Shown here piece by piece: positions 16,277 through 25,450 of a stretch of DNA of 64,000 nucleotides. Made by a program: the position numbers and the translations under genes. The stretch spans positions 2,170,001 through 2,234,000 of the forward strand of contig CAVWTN010000002.1 of the NCBI GenBank assembly GCA_963757945.1, written 5' to 3'. The DNA is from CAVWTN01 sp963757945. GTDB taxonomy: Bacteria; Vulcanimicrobiota; Vulcanimicrobiia; Vulcanimicrobiales; Vulcanimicrobiaceae. The notes beneath the pieces were generated by a model, which saw only the letters and a program-made list of their open reading frames with translations, was not told where the DNA came from and searched no databases. Positions within the stretch are counted from its first letter, which is position 1; each line of letters begins with the position of its first letter.

Positions 16277-17332
16277 ATGTCACACGTTCATGCATATTCG
16301 GTTGCCAAGGCTAAAGGGCGGCTTGAGCCCGTCACGATCGAACGTCGCGAACCGGGACCGGGCGACGTCGAGATCGATATCAAGTTTTGCGGGATCTGTC
16401 ATTCCGATCTGCACCAAGTCGGCGATGAATGGGGCGGATCGTCGTTTCCGATGGTGCCGGGCCATGAAATTGCCGGCGTAGTCAGCCGCGTCGGCCCAGG
16501 CGTAACGTCATTCGCGGTGGGCGATCGCGTTGGCGTCGGGTGCTTCGTCGATTCGGTTCGCTCGAAGGGCGGCGCCGAGAACGACCGCGACATCGAGCAG
16601 TATCTTCCGGGCACGCTGATGACGTACAACGGCCTGGAACCGGACGGCAAAACGCGCACGATGGGCGGGTATTCGGAACGGATCGTCGTCAACGAGAAGT
16701 ACGTCCTGCGCGTGCCCTCCGCGATTCCGCTCGATCGCGCGGCGCCGCTGATGTGCGCCGGAATCACGCTCTACTCGCCGCTGCGCCATTGGCAGGCCGG
16801 TCCGGGCAAGAAGGTGGCGATCGTAGGCCTGGGCGGGCTCGGTCACATGGGCGTCAAGATCGCCCATGCGCTCGGCGCCGAGGTCACCGTGCTGAGCCAT
16901 TCGCTTGCGAAAAAAGCCGACGGCTTAGCGATGGGCGCCAACGCCTTCTATGCGACAAGCGACCCTGCGACGTTCGATAAGCTGGCGGACACGTTCGACA
17001 TCATCATCAACACGGTCTCCGCGAAGATGGATTGGAACGCGCTCCTTTCGCTGCTCAGGGTCGACGGCACGATGGTCGTCGTCGGCATCCCGGAGGAGGA
17101 CGTGCCGCTCGGCGCGTTCGCGCTCGTCACGGCCAGGCGCAGCCTCGCCGGCTCGATGATCGGCAGCATCGCGGAGACGCAGGAGATGCTTGATTTCTGC
17201 GCGGCACACGGCGTCGTGCCGGAGATCGAGGTCATCCCGATCGCGGACGTCAACGAAGCCTACGAGCGCGTGCGCAAGAGCGACGTTCGCTACCGGTTCG
17301 TCATCGACACGTCGACGTTCTCGAAGAACTAG
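16277..17332 (+). CDS. NAD(P)-dependent zinc alcohol dehydrogenase, YahK/cinnamyl-alcohol-dehydrogenase family
   Basis: A 351-residue medium-chain dehydrogenase. The catalytic zinc site is intact: C38 in FCGICHSD, H63-E64 in GHEIAG, and a later C in MCAGITLYSPL. The Rossmann motif is VGLGGLGHMGVKIAHALGA. Relatives reduce aldehydes with NADPH. The four cysteines that hold the structural zinc in this family are absent: the loop after GCFVDS has V94, K97, A100 and L110 where cysteines are expected. The enzyme probably folds without the structural metal. It follows a 145-base gap and appears to be monocistronic. Confidence 0.9.
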   Translation: MSHVHAYSVAKAKGRLEPVTIERREPGPGDVEIDIKFCGICHSDLHQVGDEWGGSSFPMVPGHEIAGVVSRVGPGVTSFAVGDRVGVGCFVDSVRSKGGAENDRDIEQYLPGTLMTYNGLEPDGKTRTMGGYSERIVVNEKYVLRVPSAIPLDRAAPLMCAGITLYSPLRHWQAGPGKKVAIVGLGGLGHMGVKIAHALGAEVTVLSHSLAKKADGLAMGANAFYATSDPATFDKLADTFDIIINTVSAKMDWNALLSLLRVDGTMVVVGIPEEDVPLGAFALVTARRSLAGSMIGSIAETQEMLDFCAAHGVVPEIEVIPIADVNEAYERVRKSDVRYRFVIDTSTFSKN

Positions 17333-17337
17333 ACGTC

Positions 17338-17560
17338 ACGGCTCTTGCGCAGGCGGTAAACGGCCGGGCAGCAAACGCCCGCTCGACGATGTTGCGCCTC
17401 ATGGCGGTGCCGATGAAATAGATGCCGGTGTGAATGGGCGAGTCCGGCAGGCTGAAGACTTCCGTGTCCGTGACGGCATTGTTATCGCCGGAGATCTTAA
17501 CGATCGCAGAATTCTTGAGCGTCAGCTTTCCGCCGGCGCCCGAAAGGCTGGAGCAACGGT
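17338..17560 (-). pseudogene. Coding-like remnant of an unrecognised gene
   Basis: On the minus strand one frame reads GGKLTLKNSAIVKISGDNNA and then TDTEVFSLPDSPIHTGIYFI without a stop for about 70 codons. It has no start codon and runs into the end of the alcohol dehydrogenase gene. Its composition looks like real protein rather than a shadow frame. I cannot name the family. It probably marks a decayed gene at the edge of the disturbed region 17.3-26.8 kb. Confidence 0.3.
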
Positions 17561-17607
17561 TGGTGTCTCATCGAAAATCCTCGGGCGGGCGTTCTTGAGA
17601 GCCGGAG

Positions 17608-18039
17608 TCAGTCCTGAGCCGTTAACGCATTCCAGGCGGCGAGAGAGTCCATGTAGTCTCTCCAGTGCGCGATTTTCCGGTTTTCGACCGTGATGATCGA
17701 GCAGAACCGATTGTCATACTTCACGCCGGTTTCGAGGATCGTCCCATGGACCTCGTATTCGATGACGACGACGCGGCCGTCGTCCGCCTTGTGGACGATC
17801 AATTTATCGGCAGACTGCAGCGCGATGCTGTCGACATAGCCCCTGAACGCGGCCATGAGGTTGGTCCGCCCCTTGATGACGCGGGGCCAGCCCGGGATGT
17901 CGTAGAGGACCTCGTAAACGACGGCGCTGCTGACGATGTCGAAGAAGTGCTCGCCATCCACGAGGTCGCCCACAGCCCCTCGAACCAGAGCGAAGTAAGG
18001 GGCGGCGGGCTCATAGGCAGCGTATTTCGGCTTCGGCAT
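17608..18039 (-). CDS. SnoaL-like / NTF2-fold protein
   Basis: A 143-residue single-domain protein with the alpha+beta barrel pattern of SnoaL-like proteins: an N-terminal helix (AAPYFALVRGAVGDLVDGEHFF), then strands ending in NRFCSIITVENRKIAHWRDY, a common closing motif. The start at 18039 (MPKPKYAAY) has GGAG six bases upstream and is preferred over an ATG twelve bases earlier or the longer open frame. Such proteins act as small-molecule isomerases, cyclases or uncharacterised binding proteins; the ligand is unknown. Confidence 0.82.
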   Translation of the reverse strand: MPKPKYAAYEPAAPYFALVRGAVGDLVDGEHFFDIVSSAVVYEVLYDIPGWPRVIKGRTNLMAAFRGYVDSIALQSADKLIVHKADDGRVVVIEYEVHGTILETGVKYDNRFCSIITVENRKIAHWRDYMDSLAAWNALTAQD

Positions 18040-18211
18040 TCGAGACTCCATAATAGGTGCTGGGCCTGGCGAAGTTGCCACCTTCGGCGGGCCGCCGAGC
18101 CGCCTCTGGTTCGGCGGAAAATGCTCGGCGTTGACCGGCCCGCAGGCCAGTGTTAACGTTGTAGTCGACGCCGTGGCATCAAAGTCGCCGCTCGCGTCGT
18201 GGAGCATCGCC

Positions 18212-18577
18212 ATGATCGAAGCTCTCGCAGGCTTCCCCGACAACGTTCTCGCGTTCTCCAGCCAAGGGCGCGTGACCAAGGCCGATTACGAAAATATCCT
18301 CGTACCCGCGGTTCGGAGCATCCTGCAGAGACACAGCAAGGTCCGTTTGTATTACGAAACCGAGGGCGAGGGCCTCAGCATCGAGCCGAGCGCGATCTGG
18401 GAAGATGTGACGCTCGGGTTGGAAGCGATCGCGCATTGGGAGCGCATCGCCATTGTCAGCGATATCGAGTGGCTCGTGCGCGCCACGCTTTTCTTCGGTG
18501 CCCTAATGCCGTGGCCGATGAGATGCTTTCCAAAATCGGAAGCCGCGCAAGCGCGCTCCTGGATCGCCGCGAGCTAA
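18212..18577 (+). CDS. STAS-like (SpoIIAA-like, PF11964-type) protein
   Basis: A 121-residue protein beginning MIEALAGFPDNVLAF. The pattern of a short strand, GRVTKADYENILVPAVRSIL, KVRLYYETEG and the terminal FPKSEAAQARSWIAAS matches the SpoIIAA-like family related to STAS domains. These proteins are often stress-associated or lipid-binding, with no established reaction. The open frame extends 27 codons upstream, but the ATG at 18212 gives the family-typical N-terminus. Confidence 0.75.
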   Translation: MIEALAGFPDNVLAFSSQGRVTKADYENILVPAVRSILQRHSKVRLYYETEGEGLSIEPSAIWEDVTLGLEAIAHWERIAIVSDIEWLVRATLFFGALMPWPMRCFPKSEAAQARSWIAAS

Positions 18578-18754
18578 CGCTGAGTGAGTCGGCGCGGTTC
18601 AGTTGGCCGCGTCGAAAATGGCCGACAAGTTGAGCACGAGGTCCGCGTCGGCGCCGGGCAATGATTGAAGTTCTTGTTCCTCAGCGCGAAATGGCGAGTA
18701 AGAAGATCGAGGTTATAGCGGACGAATTGCTCGGATCCTCTCGCACGCGACGGC

Positions 18755-19084
18755 GTGCCGGGAATTCATTTAACTAGCTCGTTCATCAGCGGAAAACCCG
18801 GCCCGGGCATTGCCAACCCGCAGATCGTTCGAGCGATCGTCGCGCTCGCGCGAACGCTGGGCAAGCACATCACCGCGGAGGGCGTCGAGACCGCACAGCA
18901 GCTCGGCGAATTACGGGCCATCGGGTGCACGAACGTCCAGGGCTACTTCTTCTCGCGGCCGCTCGACGACGCCGCCGCGTACGATCTGCTTTCCCGGGGC
19001 GGCGCATATAACTTCGAGAGCGGCCTCCTCGAGACAGGCCCCACGCAGCGCTCGGCGCCGCCGAAGGCCGCCGGAATCTTCTGA
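18755..19084 (+). pseudogene. C-terminal fragment of an EAL (cyclic-di-GMP phosphodiesterase) domain
   Basis: Only the last third of an EAL domain remains: NPQIVRAIVALARTLGKHIT, then AEGVETAQQLGELRAIGCTN, and QGYFFSRPLDDAAAYDLL. These are the closing motifs of the family. The EAL tripeptide, most metal ligands and any GGDEF or sensor domain are missing. The 178 bases upstream contain no matching frame. It should be inactive as a phosphodiesterase and is read as a decayed remnant. Confidence 0.85.
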
Positions 19085-19155
19085 GGCCTCGAGCGCCTTT
19101 TCGGTTAAGCGGCGCTTTACAGACTGCGCACCGGGGATTCTGCTAAGCTCGGACG

Positions 19156-19788
19156 ATGAAGTGCATGACTCGCCGCACGTTCGCATTCGCCGTGGGCGCC
19201 GCCGTCGCGTGGCCGCGACTCGCGCGCGCGCAAGCGTTCGATCCCACCGCGGACCCCCTCATCCAGAAGGCGCTCGCCGTCAACCGCGGCCTCAAGTCGT
19301 ATCGGGCCAGACTTCGCGTCCAGAGCCGGGTAGCCGTTGGAAGCTTCACGCTGCAGGGAACCGTGTATTCTCGCGGCGGCGATACGAAGGTCGTTTTCGA
19401 GCACGTGCCGACGATCGCAAAGGCTTCCGTCGAAAATCAGCCTTCGCTCGGCGATCCCACGACGTGGCCGGCAAGCTACGTCATCACCGTCGTTCGGAGC
19501 GAGCCGGGGACGACGACGTACCACCTGGTTCCGCGTGTCGCCGGGAGCGTTCGAAGCGTCGACGTCGTGCTCGCCGACGATAGCGGCCTTGCACGGCGCT
19601 ACGTTTGGTCGAGAACGAACGGCATGACGATCGCGAGCGACCAGACGTACGAAAACGTCGAGGGGTACCAGGTCGTGCAATCCGCGACGACCGTGACCAC
19701 CGACGGCGGAATCAAAGTCCGCTCGCTGACGACCTTCAGCGGCTACGAGTTCAACGTCGACATCCCCGACTCGGTCTTCGCAAAATAA
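19156..19788 (+). CDS. Secreted LolA-like hypothetical protein
   Basis: A 210-residue exported protein. The N-terminus MKCMTRRTFAFAVGAAVAWP has a twin-arginine-like TRRTF start and cleavage near LARAQA. The body is beta-rich with an order reminiscent of outer-membrane lipoprotein sorting (LolA/LolB-like) folds: GLKSYRARLRVQSRVAVGSF, DTKVVFEHVPTIAK, LTTFSGYEFNVDIPDSVF. No catalytic motif is seen. A periplasmic carrier or sensor role is possible. It is followed after 35 bases by a very small gene. Confidence 0.7.
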   Translation: MKCMTRRTFAFAVGAAVAWPRLARAQAFDPTADPLIQKALAVNRGLKSYRARLRVQSRVAVGSFTLQGTVYSRGGDTKVVFEHVPTIAKASVENQPSLGDPTTWPASYVITVVRSEPGTTTYHLVPRVAGSVRSVDVVLADDSGLARRYVWSRTNGMTIASDQTYENVEGYQVVQSATTVTTDGGIKVRSLTTFSGYEFNVDIPDSVFAK

Positions 19789-19823
19789 TCGCTCTCGCTT
19801 TTGTCGCCAAGAAAGGCCATGCC

Positions 19824-20024
19824 ATGTCAAATTCCACGATCGTCGATACTCTCGCCGAGGCACGGCGCAAGATCGCTGCCGCTACATCGAATACCGGTGT
19901 AGAGGTCGAAGCGCTCGGCGGACTCACGAGCTACGTGCCGACCCTGGACGCGTTCGAGCAGCTGTCGGACGCGACGAAGCTGCTCCTCGAGCTCGTCGAG
20001 AAGCTGGCAACCGAACGAAGCTAA
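19824..20024 (+). CDS. Small hypothetical protein
   Basis: A 66-residue soluble protein preceded by GAAAGG. It consists of two predicted helices (STIVDTLAEARRKIAA and FEQLSDATKLLLELVEKLA) joined by a short segment, with no membrane region. It may be co-transcribed with the LolA-like gene. No family is recognised. Confidence 0.5.
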   Translation: MSNSTIVDTLAEARRKIAAATSNTGVEVEALGGLTSYVPTLDAFEQLSDATKLLLELVEKLATERS

Positions 20025-20094
20025 GACCGGCGCGGTCATGCTCCGTTCCAATCCGCATAGGTGCGGAAAGGCGTGCGAGCAGAATCCATAGCCG

Positions 20095-20307
20095 ATGCCG
20101 GAGCTTCCGGACGTTGCCGCCTACATCAGCGCGCTCGAGCCGCGCATCCTCGGCCAAAGGCTCGAGCGCGTGCGCGTCGCGAGCGTGTCCGTCTTGCGCA
20201 CCGCCGACCCGCCGCTGACGGAGCTGGAAGGGCGCACCGTGCGTGAGGTCCGGCGCATCGGCAAACGCATCGCGATCGGCCTCGAGGGCGATCTGTGCTT
20301 ATACTAA
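20095..20307 (+). pseudogene. N-terminal fragment of formamidopyrimidine-DNA glycosylase (Fpg/Nei family)
   Basis: The 70 codons begin MPELPDVAAYISALEPRILG, the diagnostic start of Fpg/Nei proteins, in which the processed proline and the following glutamate are the catalytic pair. The frame continues to GKRIAIGLEGDLCLY and then meets a stop. The DNA-binding helix-two-turn-helix and the zinc finger (about 200 further residues) are absent and do not appear in the next 500 bases in any frame. It cannot be a functional glycosylase and looks like a 3' truncation at about 20300. Confidence 0.88.
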
Positions 20308-20816
20308 TTTCGGGGCACGAGAGCGACTACTCCTAAGGAGCGCAGCGAAAATCGTAGCGTTCACTAACTTCGAGCGTATCCAGGAGCGCCGTGACGACGC
20401 CCTCGCTTAGTTGCCGAAAATCTGGTCTGGGCATGTGACGTATGCACCCTCTTGAAGCGAGACGACAGCCTTCACAGGTTCTTTGAACTGGCCAAGCTGG
20501 ATGGTAGCGTAGTCGCCCAGCGATTGTACAAAATGGGAAAATTCGTTTAACATTCTTAAGCAGTCATGCGCTGAGGGCGTTGCCGCGGTCGCGACGTACG
20601 CTTGGTTTGTCCGCATCACGTGTCGGAGATGGGCGTACTCGCCGGGCCGAGGGAGTCGTGGCTACCACTTTTGGGAAGGCGTAGGTTAGGAAGAAAATTC
20701 CGTCGCGCCACGGCTGCGGCGTCGCGTGCTAAGATGGTCGTGCGTTCGTACCAGGATCCCTGCGCGGCGCCTCCAGCCGCCTTCGCACCGCCTCCAACCG
20801 TCACCAGGAGCGCCCG
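20308..20816. other. 509-base region without a convincing gene; AT-richer than its surroundings
   Basis: This gap begins exactly where the Fpg fragment is truncated and ends at the phosphoketolase start. It is less GC-rich than the flanks and contains one small leftward open frame (20407-20619, 70 codons, with no family I recognise and no ribosome site). A hairpin CTCCT-aa-GGAG lies near 20331-20342. The promoter of the phosphoketolase gene should be in its right half. The composition shift at the Fpg break suggests a foreign insertion or deletion joint. Confidence 0.45.
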
Positions 20817-23213
20817 ATGAACGACGTTGCGACCGACCCGCGCGAGCTCACTGCAGAGGAACTGCACCGCATCGATGCATATTGGCGCGCGGCGAATTAT
20901 CTCTCGGTCGGGCAGATCTATCTGCTCGCGAATCCGCTGTTGCGCGAGCCGCTGCGGCTCGAGCACATCAAGCCGCGCCTGCTCGGGCACTGGGGCACGA
21001 CGCCGGGTCTGAACTTCGTGTACGCGCATCTGAACCGGCTCATCCGCCGGCACGACGTCGACGTGCTGTTCGTGGCGGGACCGGGGCACGGCGGGCCTGG
21101 GCTCGTCGCGAACACGTATCTCGAGGGGACCTACAGCGAGCTCTACCCGCGGATCGGACGCAATGAAGCGGGCATCCGCAGGATGATGAAGCGCTTCTCG
21201 TTCCCGGGCGGCGTCGGCAGCCACGCGACGCCAGAAACGCCCGGCTCGATTCACGAGGGCGGCGAGCTTGGCTACTCGCTCACGCATGCGTACGGCGCCG
21301 CGTTCGACAATCCAAACCTGCTCGTCGCCTGCGTGATCGGCGACGGCGAAGCGGAGACGGGGCCGCTCGCGGCGAGCTGGCATTCGAACAAGTTTCTCGA
21401 CCCCGCGCGCGACGGCGCCGTGCTGCCGATCCTTCATCTCAACGGCTACAAGATCGCGAACCCGACGATTCTCGCACGCATCCCGCGCGAAGAGTTGACG
21501 GCGCTGTTGACCGGCTACGGGTACGAACCGTACTTCGTCGAGGGTCACGAGCCCGAAGCGATGCACCGCCTAATGACGGCGACGCTCGAGACGGTGTACG
21601 CGCGGATCGAGGCAATCCAACTGCAAGCGCGCAGGCTCGGCGCCGCGACGCGCCCACGCTGGCCGATGATCGTGCTCGTTACGCCGAAGGGCTGGACGGG
21701 GCCGAAGGTCGTCGACGGCAAGCAAGTGGAGGGGACGTTCCGCGCGCATCAAGTCCCGGTCTCGCATTTCGAGGGCCACCCCGAACATCTCGCGATTTTG
21801 GAAGCGTGGATGCGTTCGTATCGGCCCGAAGAGCTGTTCGATGCGGACGGCGCGTTCATCCCGGAACTTGCGGCGCTCGCGCCGGTCGGTAAGAAGCGCA
21901 TGGGCTCGAACCCGATCGCGAACGGCGGCCTCTTGCTGCGCGATCTCGCGATGCCGGATTTCGCGGCTCACGCCGTGCCGGTCGCGCACCCCGGCGCGCA
22001 ACTGGGCGAAGCGACGCGCGTGCTCGGCGCGTTCCTGCGCGACGTGATGAGCGCGAACCCCACGACGTTCCGCGTCGTCGGCCCCGACGAGACCGCATCG
22101 AACCGGCTCGACGCGCTCTTCGAAGTGACGAACCGCGAATGGACGGAGCCGATCCTGCCGACCGACGAGTATCTCGGACGCGGCGGCCGCGTGCTCGAAG
22201 TGCTCAGCGAGCATCTCTGCGAAGGCTGGTTAGAGGGCTACTTGCTGACGGGCCGGCACGGGTTCTTTTCGTGCTACGAGGCGTTCATCCACATCGTCGA
22301 TTCGATGGTCAACCAGCACGCGAAGTGGCTCAAGATTTCCAAAGAAGTGGAATGGCGGCGGCCGATCGCCTCGCTCAACATTCTGCTGAGTTCGCACGTG
22401 TGGCGGCAGGATCATAACGGCTTCAGCCATCAGGACCCCGGTTTTCTCGATCAGCTCGTCAACAAGAAGGGCAACGTCGTGCGGATCTACTTACCGCCCG
22501 ACGCGAACACGCTGCTTTCGGTCGCCGATCATTGCTTGCGCAGCCGCGATTACATCAACGTGATCGTCGCGGGCAAACAGCCGGCGCCGCAGTGGCTCGA
22601 TATGGATGCTGCGATCCGGCATTGCACGGTGGGCCTTGGAATCTGGCCGTGGGCCAGCACCGATGACGGCGTCGAGCCCGATGTCGTCATGGCGTGCGCG
22701 GGCGACGTGCCGACGCTCGAAACGCTCGCGGCCGTGTGCTTCTTGCGCGAGCATCTGCCCGACGTGCGGATCCGCGTCGTCAACGTGGTCGATCTGATGA
22801 CGCTGCAGCCGCAGAGCGAGCACCCGCACGGGCTCTCGGATGCGGAATTCGACGCGATCTTCACCGCGGACCGCCCGATCGTGTTCGCGTTTCACGGCTA
22901 TCCGTGGCTGATCCACCGCTTGACCTACCGGCGCAGCGGTCACGACAATCTGCACGTGCGCGGTTACGTCGAAGAAGGCACGACGACGACGCCGTTCGAT
23001 ATGGCCGTCCGCAACCGGCTCGATCGCTATCACCTCGCCGGCGACGTGCTCACCCGCGTGCCGCGCCTGCGCGACCGTTCCGGACACGTGCAGCAACTGA
23101 TCCGCGACACGCTCGTCGATCACCGGCGCTACATCGAGCAATTCGGCGACGATCCGCCGGCGATCCGCGACTGGACCTGGAGCGACGGAACCACGCCGAC
23201 CGGGGCCGGCTAG
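20817..23213 (+). CDS. xfp: Xylulose-5-phosphate/fructose-6-phosphate phosphoketolase
   Basis: A 798-residue thiamine diphosphate enzyme that splits xylulose 5-phosphate or fructose 6-phosphate with phosphate into acetyl phosphate and a smaller sugar phosphate. Family landmarks include GPGHGGPGLVANTYLEGTYS, the TPP-binding GDGEAETGPLAASWHSNKF, GTFRAHQVP, and DHNGFSHQDPGFLD. Length is normal. Acetate kinase lies 3.6 kb downstream on the other strand, so acetyl phosphate can be turned into acetate and ATP. A nine-base-pair hairpin follows the stop. Confidence 0.96.
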   Translation: MNDVATDPRELTAEELHRIDAYWRAANYLSVGQIYLLANPLLREPLRLEHIKPRLLGHWGTTPGLNFVYAHLNRLIRRHDVDVLFVAGPGHGGPGLVANTYLEGTYSELYPRIGRNEAGIRRMMKRFSFPGGVGSHATPETPGSIHEGGELGYSLTHAYGAAFDNPNLLVACVIGDGEAETGPLAASWHSNKFLDPARDGAVLPILHLNGYKIANPTILARIPREELTALLTGYGYEPYFVEGHEPEAMHRLMTATLETVYARIEAIQLQARRLGAATRPRWPMIVLVTPKGWTGPKVVDGKQVEGTFRAHQVPVSHFEGHPEHLAILEAWMRSYRPEELFDADGAFIPELAALAPVGKKRMGSNPIANGGLLLRDLAMPDFAAHAVPVAHPGAQLGEATRVLGAFLRDVMSANPTTFRVVGPDETASNRLDALFEVTNREWTEPILPTDEYLGRGGRVLEVLSEHLCEGWLEGYLLTGRHGFFSCYEAFIHIVDSMVNQHAKWLKISKEVEWRRPIASLNILLSSHVWRQDHNGFSHQDPGFLDQLVNKKGNVVRIYLPPDANTLLSVADHCLRSRDYINVIVAGKQPAPQWLDMDAAIRHCTVGLGIWPWASTDDGVEPDVVMACAGDVPTLETLAAVCFLREHLPDVRIRVVNVVDLMTLQPQSEHPHGLSDAEFDAIFTADRPIVFAFHGYPWLIHRLTYRRSGHDNLHVRGYVEEGTTTTPFDMAVRNRLDRYHLAGDVLTRVPRLRDRSGHVQQLIRDTLVDHRRYIEQFGDDPPAIRDWTWSDGTTPTGAG

Positions 23214-23231
23214 CCGAAGGAAGCGGTAGCC

Positions 23232-23261
23232 CGTCGATCCCTTGAGAATGCTGGATCGACG
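23232..23261 (+). terminator. Hairpin between phosphoketolase and the HAF gene
   Basis: CGTCGATCC (23232-23240) pairs perfectly with GGATCGACG (23253-23261) across a 12-base loop, ending on the base before the next ATG. There is no T-run. It may terminate the xfp message or mask the start of the next gene in a read-through transcript. Confidence 0.4.
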
Positions 23262-24828
23262 ATGCTAAGAATGAGTCTAGCCGCACTCCGATGGCAGTTG
23301 TGTACCGTCGTCTTGATCGTAGCGACGATGGGAGTTCTTAACACCACGGCATTTGCCGATTCTTCGCTCTCGTCCCTGACGTTGCGTGCCGGCTTGGACA
23401 AGGCGACGTATTCGAACGGCTCCGATCCGGTCTTGACCGTGAGTGTCGTCAATAACGGGCCTGCTGTAGCCGTTGATTGGACGCACATGCTCATCCTGGA
23501 TTTCTCAGTTCACGTCGCCGATGTGCACGGAAAAAAGGCGTCGTTTGACGACGCTGCGATCCCCGGAGAGTTCTCGACGCGTGCCCGGACCATCGAGCAA
23601 GGGGAGCATTTAATCAGGCAGGGTAAGCTTTCCACGTGGGGCTACCGCTTGGGGCCGGGAAGCTATAAGCTTTCGGCCAGTTTCCCGATGAACAATGGTG
23701 GCCCCCTGGTGCACTCGAATATCGTTCGATTCACTATCGACGCACCGGCCGTTGCCGCGCCCCAGTATCGCGTCGAACTCATCGCACCGAGTACGACGGG
23801 TGCGGGCGACGCGCGCGCGGTGAATGCCGCCGGCGATGTCGCGGGAGTGTACAAAGATGCCGCGTTCGTCTGGCACGCCGGCCATTTCCGGAGCTTTCCG
23901 GCTGAGCGCAGCTTCTATCTCGGCGATTCGTATAGGAACATCGCGACCGCGATCAACGCCTCCGGCATCGCGGCCGGGGTTGACGGTGAATATACGCCGT
24001 GCTCGATGAGCGGGCTCGAGCTGACGGCGGCGGTCACCTACGACGCGCACGGCATGCACTTCGTCGATCCCTCGCGTGGTGGGTCGTGCAGCTTCGAGGC
24101 CGACGGCATCAACGATCGCGGAACGATCGTCGGCGAGAACGGCTATCGCGGCTTCATCCGGTACGCCGACGGGCACGAACTGCTGGTCGAGCCGCTGTCG
24201 ACGCGACCTGAAGACAACGGCACGCGCGCAACCGCGCTCGACAACGAAAACCATGTCGTCGGCGGCACGACGGTCGACGTCGCGAGCGTGCCCCAGGTCC
24301 AAGCCGGCGTGCAGGCGCCGTACGTCATCCATGCGTTTCTGCTGACCGTCGATGGTGCGCGACAGCGCATGCGCGATCTGGGAGCGCTGCCCGGATTTCC
24401 CGACACGATCGCGACCGCGATCAATGAGGATTTGACCGTCGTCGGCTACTCGGGAAACAAGTCCGGGCCGAAATGGACGCGCGTGAGCGGCCCCAGCCAC
24501 GCGTGGGTCTGGCAGCGTGGGCGCATGACCGATCTCGGCCGTACGCACAGCGTGGGCGGCATCGAGGAAGACGTTGACAGCTACGCCTACGGCGTGAACG
24601 ATGCGGGCGTGATCGTCGGCTGTTCCGGCAACAACGCGGTGCGCTGGGTCGACAAGCACATGCAGAATCTCAATGCGCTCATCGACCGGCATTCGGGCTG
24701 GCATCTCGAGCTGCGCGCGCGCCATCAACCGCTCAGGCACGATCGTCGGTTCGGGCGCGTTCGGCGACAGCGGCTCGCTGCCGTTCCGGCTCGTACCGCT
24801 AACGTCCGGCCATTCCGCACCGTCATAG
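23262..24828 (+). CDS. Secreted HAF-repeat protein, frameshifted near its C-terminus
   Basis: The protein has a signal peptide (residues about 1-32), an N-terminal beta domain (LTLRAGLDKATYSNGSDPVL) and a C-terminal half made of HAF-type repeats built on A(T/I)AIN-x-G-x-VG words, such as SFEADGINDRGTIVGENGY and YAYGVNDAGVIVGCSGN. The original frame loses homology after GWHLELRA. The +1 frame then reads INRSGTIVGSGAFGDSGSLP to a stop at 24826-24828, the expected last repeat. The break is in a (GC)5 run at 24713-24722. Unless the shift is a sequencing error or is programmed, the native product carries a wrong 60-residue tail ending at 24914. Confidence 0.75.
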
Positions 24829-24886
24829 CTGCCGGCGCGTTCTCACGGCGTCAAAGCTGGAAAGCTCGACGCGCCGGAGGACGAAA

Positions 24887-25363
24887 ATGCCCCCCTCGGT
24901 TTCGGTTCACGTAGTGCCATCGAGGAAGCTTGCTGCCGTCAGGCGGCAGGTTCGTCTTGGAGTAGTTGGCAGCGCGTGGGGACCTGCCTTGGACCTAGTT
25001 TGGGCATACCTGCGAACGAATCCGGGCCTGCGAACGGATGGGCACAATGTCTTCCTCTATCGTCATCCCGAACGCAGAGACGCTCCGATGGAGGTGGACT
25101 TCGGAGTCGAAGTAACGCGCTCGTTCGAGCGTTCCGGAGAAGTACGCGAAACCGATACGCCGGCGGGAGAAGCGGCAGTCGCGACGCACGTTGGGGCGTA
25201 TGACCGCTTGCGCGAAACGCACAATGCGATCCACGCATGGGCTGCCGCAAACAAGAAAACGTTCGCGGGATATTCGATGGAAATTTACGGCGACTGGTCC
25301 GACGATCCGCGCAACTTGGAAACGACGGTCATCTATCTCCTCAGATCGCTTATCTTGAGCTAG
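24887..25363 (+). CDS. GyrI-like / AraC effector-binding domain protein
   Basis: A 158-residue protein with a good ribosome site (GGAGG, six bases before ATG). The phrase VWAYLRTNPGLRTDGHNVFL, the FGVEVTRSFE strand, TPAGEAAVATHVGAYDRLRE and the terminal SMEIYGDWSDDP match stand-alone SOUL/GyrI-like ligand-binding domains. It has no DNA-binding domain, so it may bind amphipathic toxins or hydrolyse small molecules. The N-terminal 20 residues overlap the mis-framed tail of the HAF gene. Confidence 0.82.
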   Translation: MPPSVSVHVVPSRKLAAVRRQVRLGVVGSAWGPALDLVWAYLRTNPGLRTDGHNVFLYRHPERRDAPMEVDFGVEVTRSFERSGEVRETDTPAGEAAVATHVGAYDRLRETHNAIHAWAAANKKTFAGYSMEIYGDWSDDPRNLETTVIYLLRSLILS

Positions 25364-25450
25364 TCCACGCTCGTTTTGGCGCTGCCCCGTGCAGGCCAAG
25401 CCGCTTGAAAGCAGCCGGTATCGGGTGGGGGCGACGTGAAAAGGGGGCTT

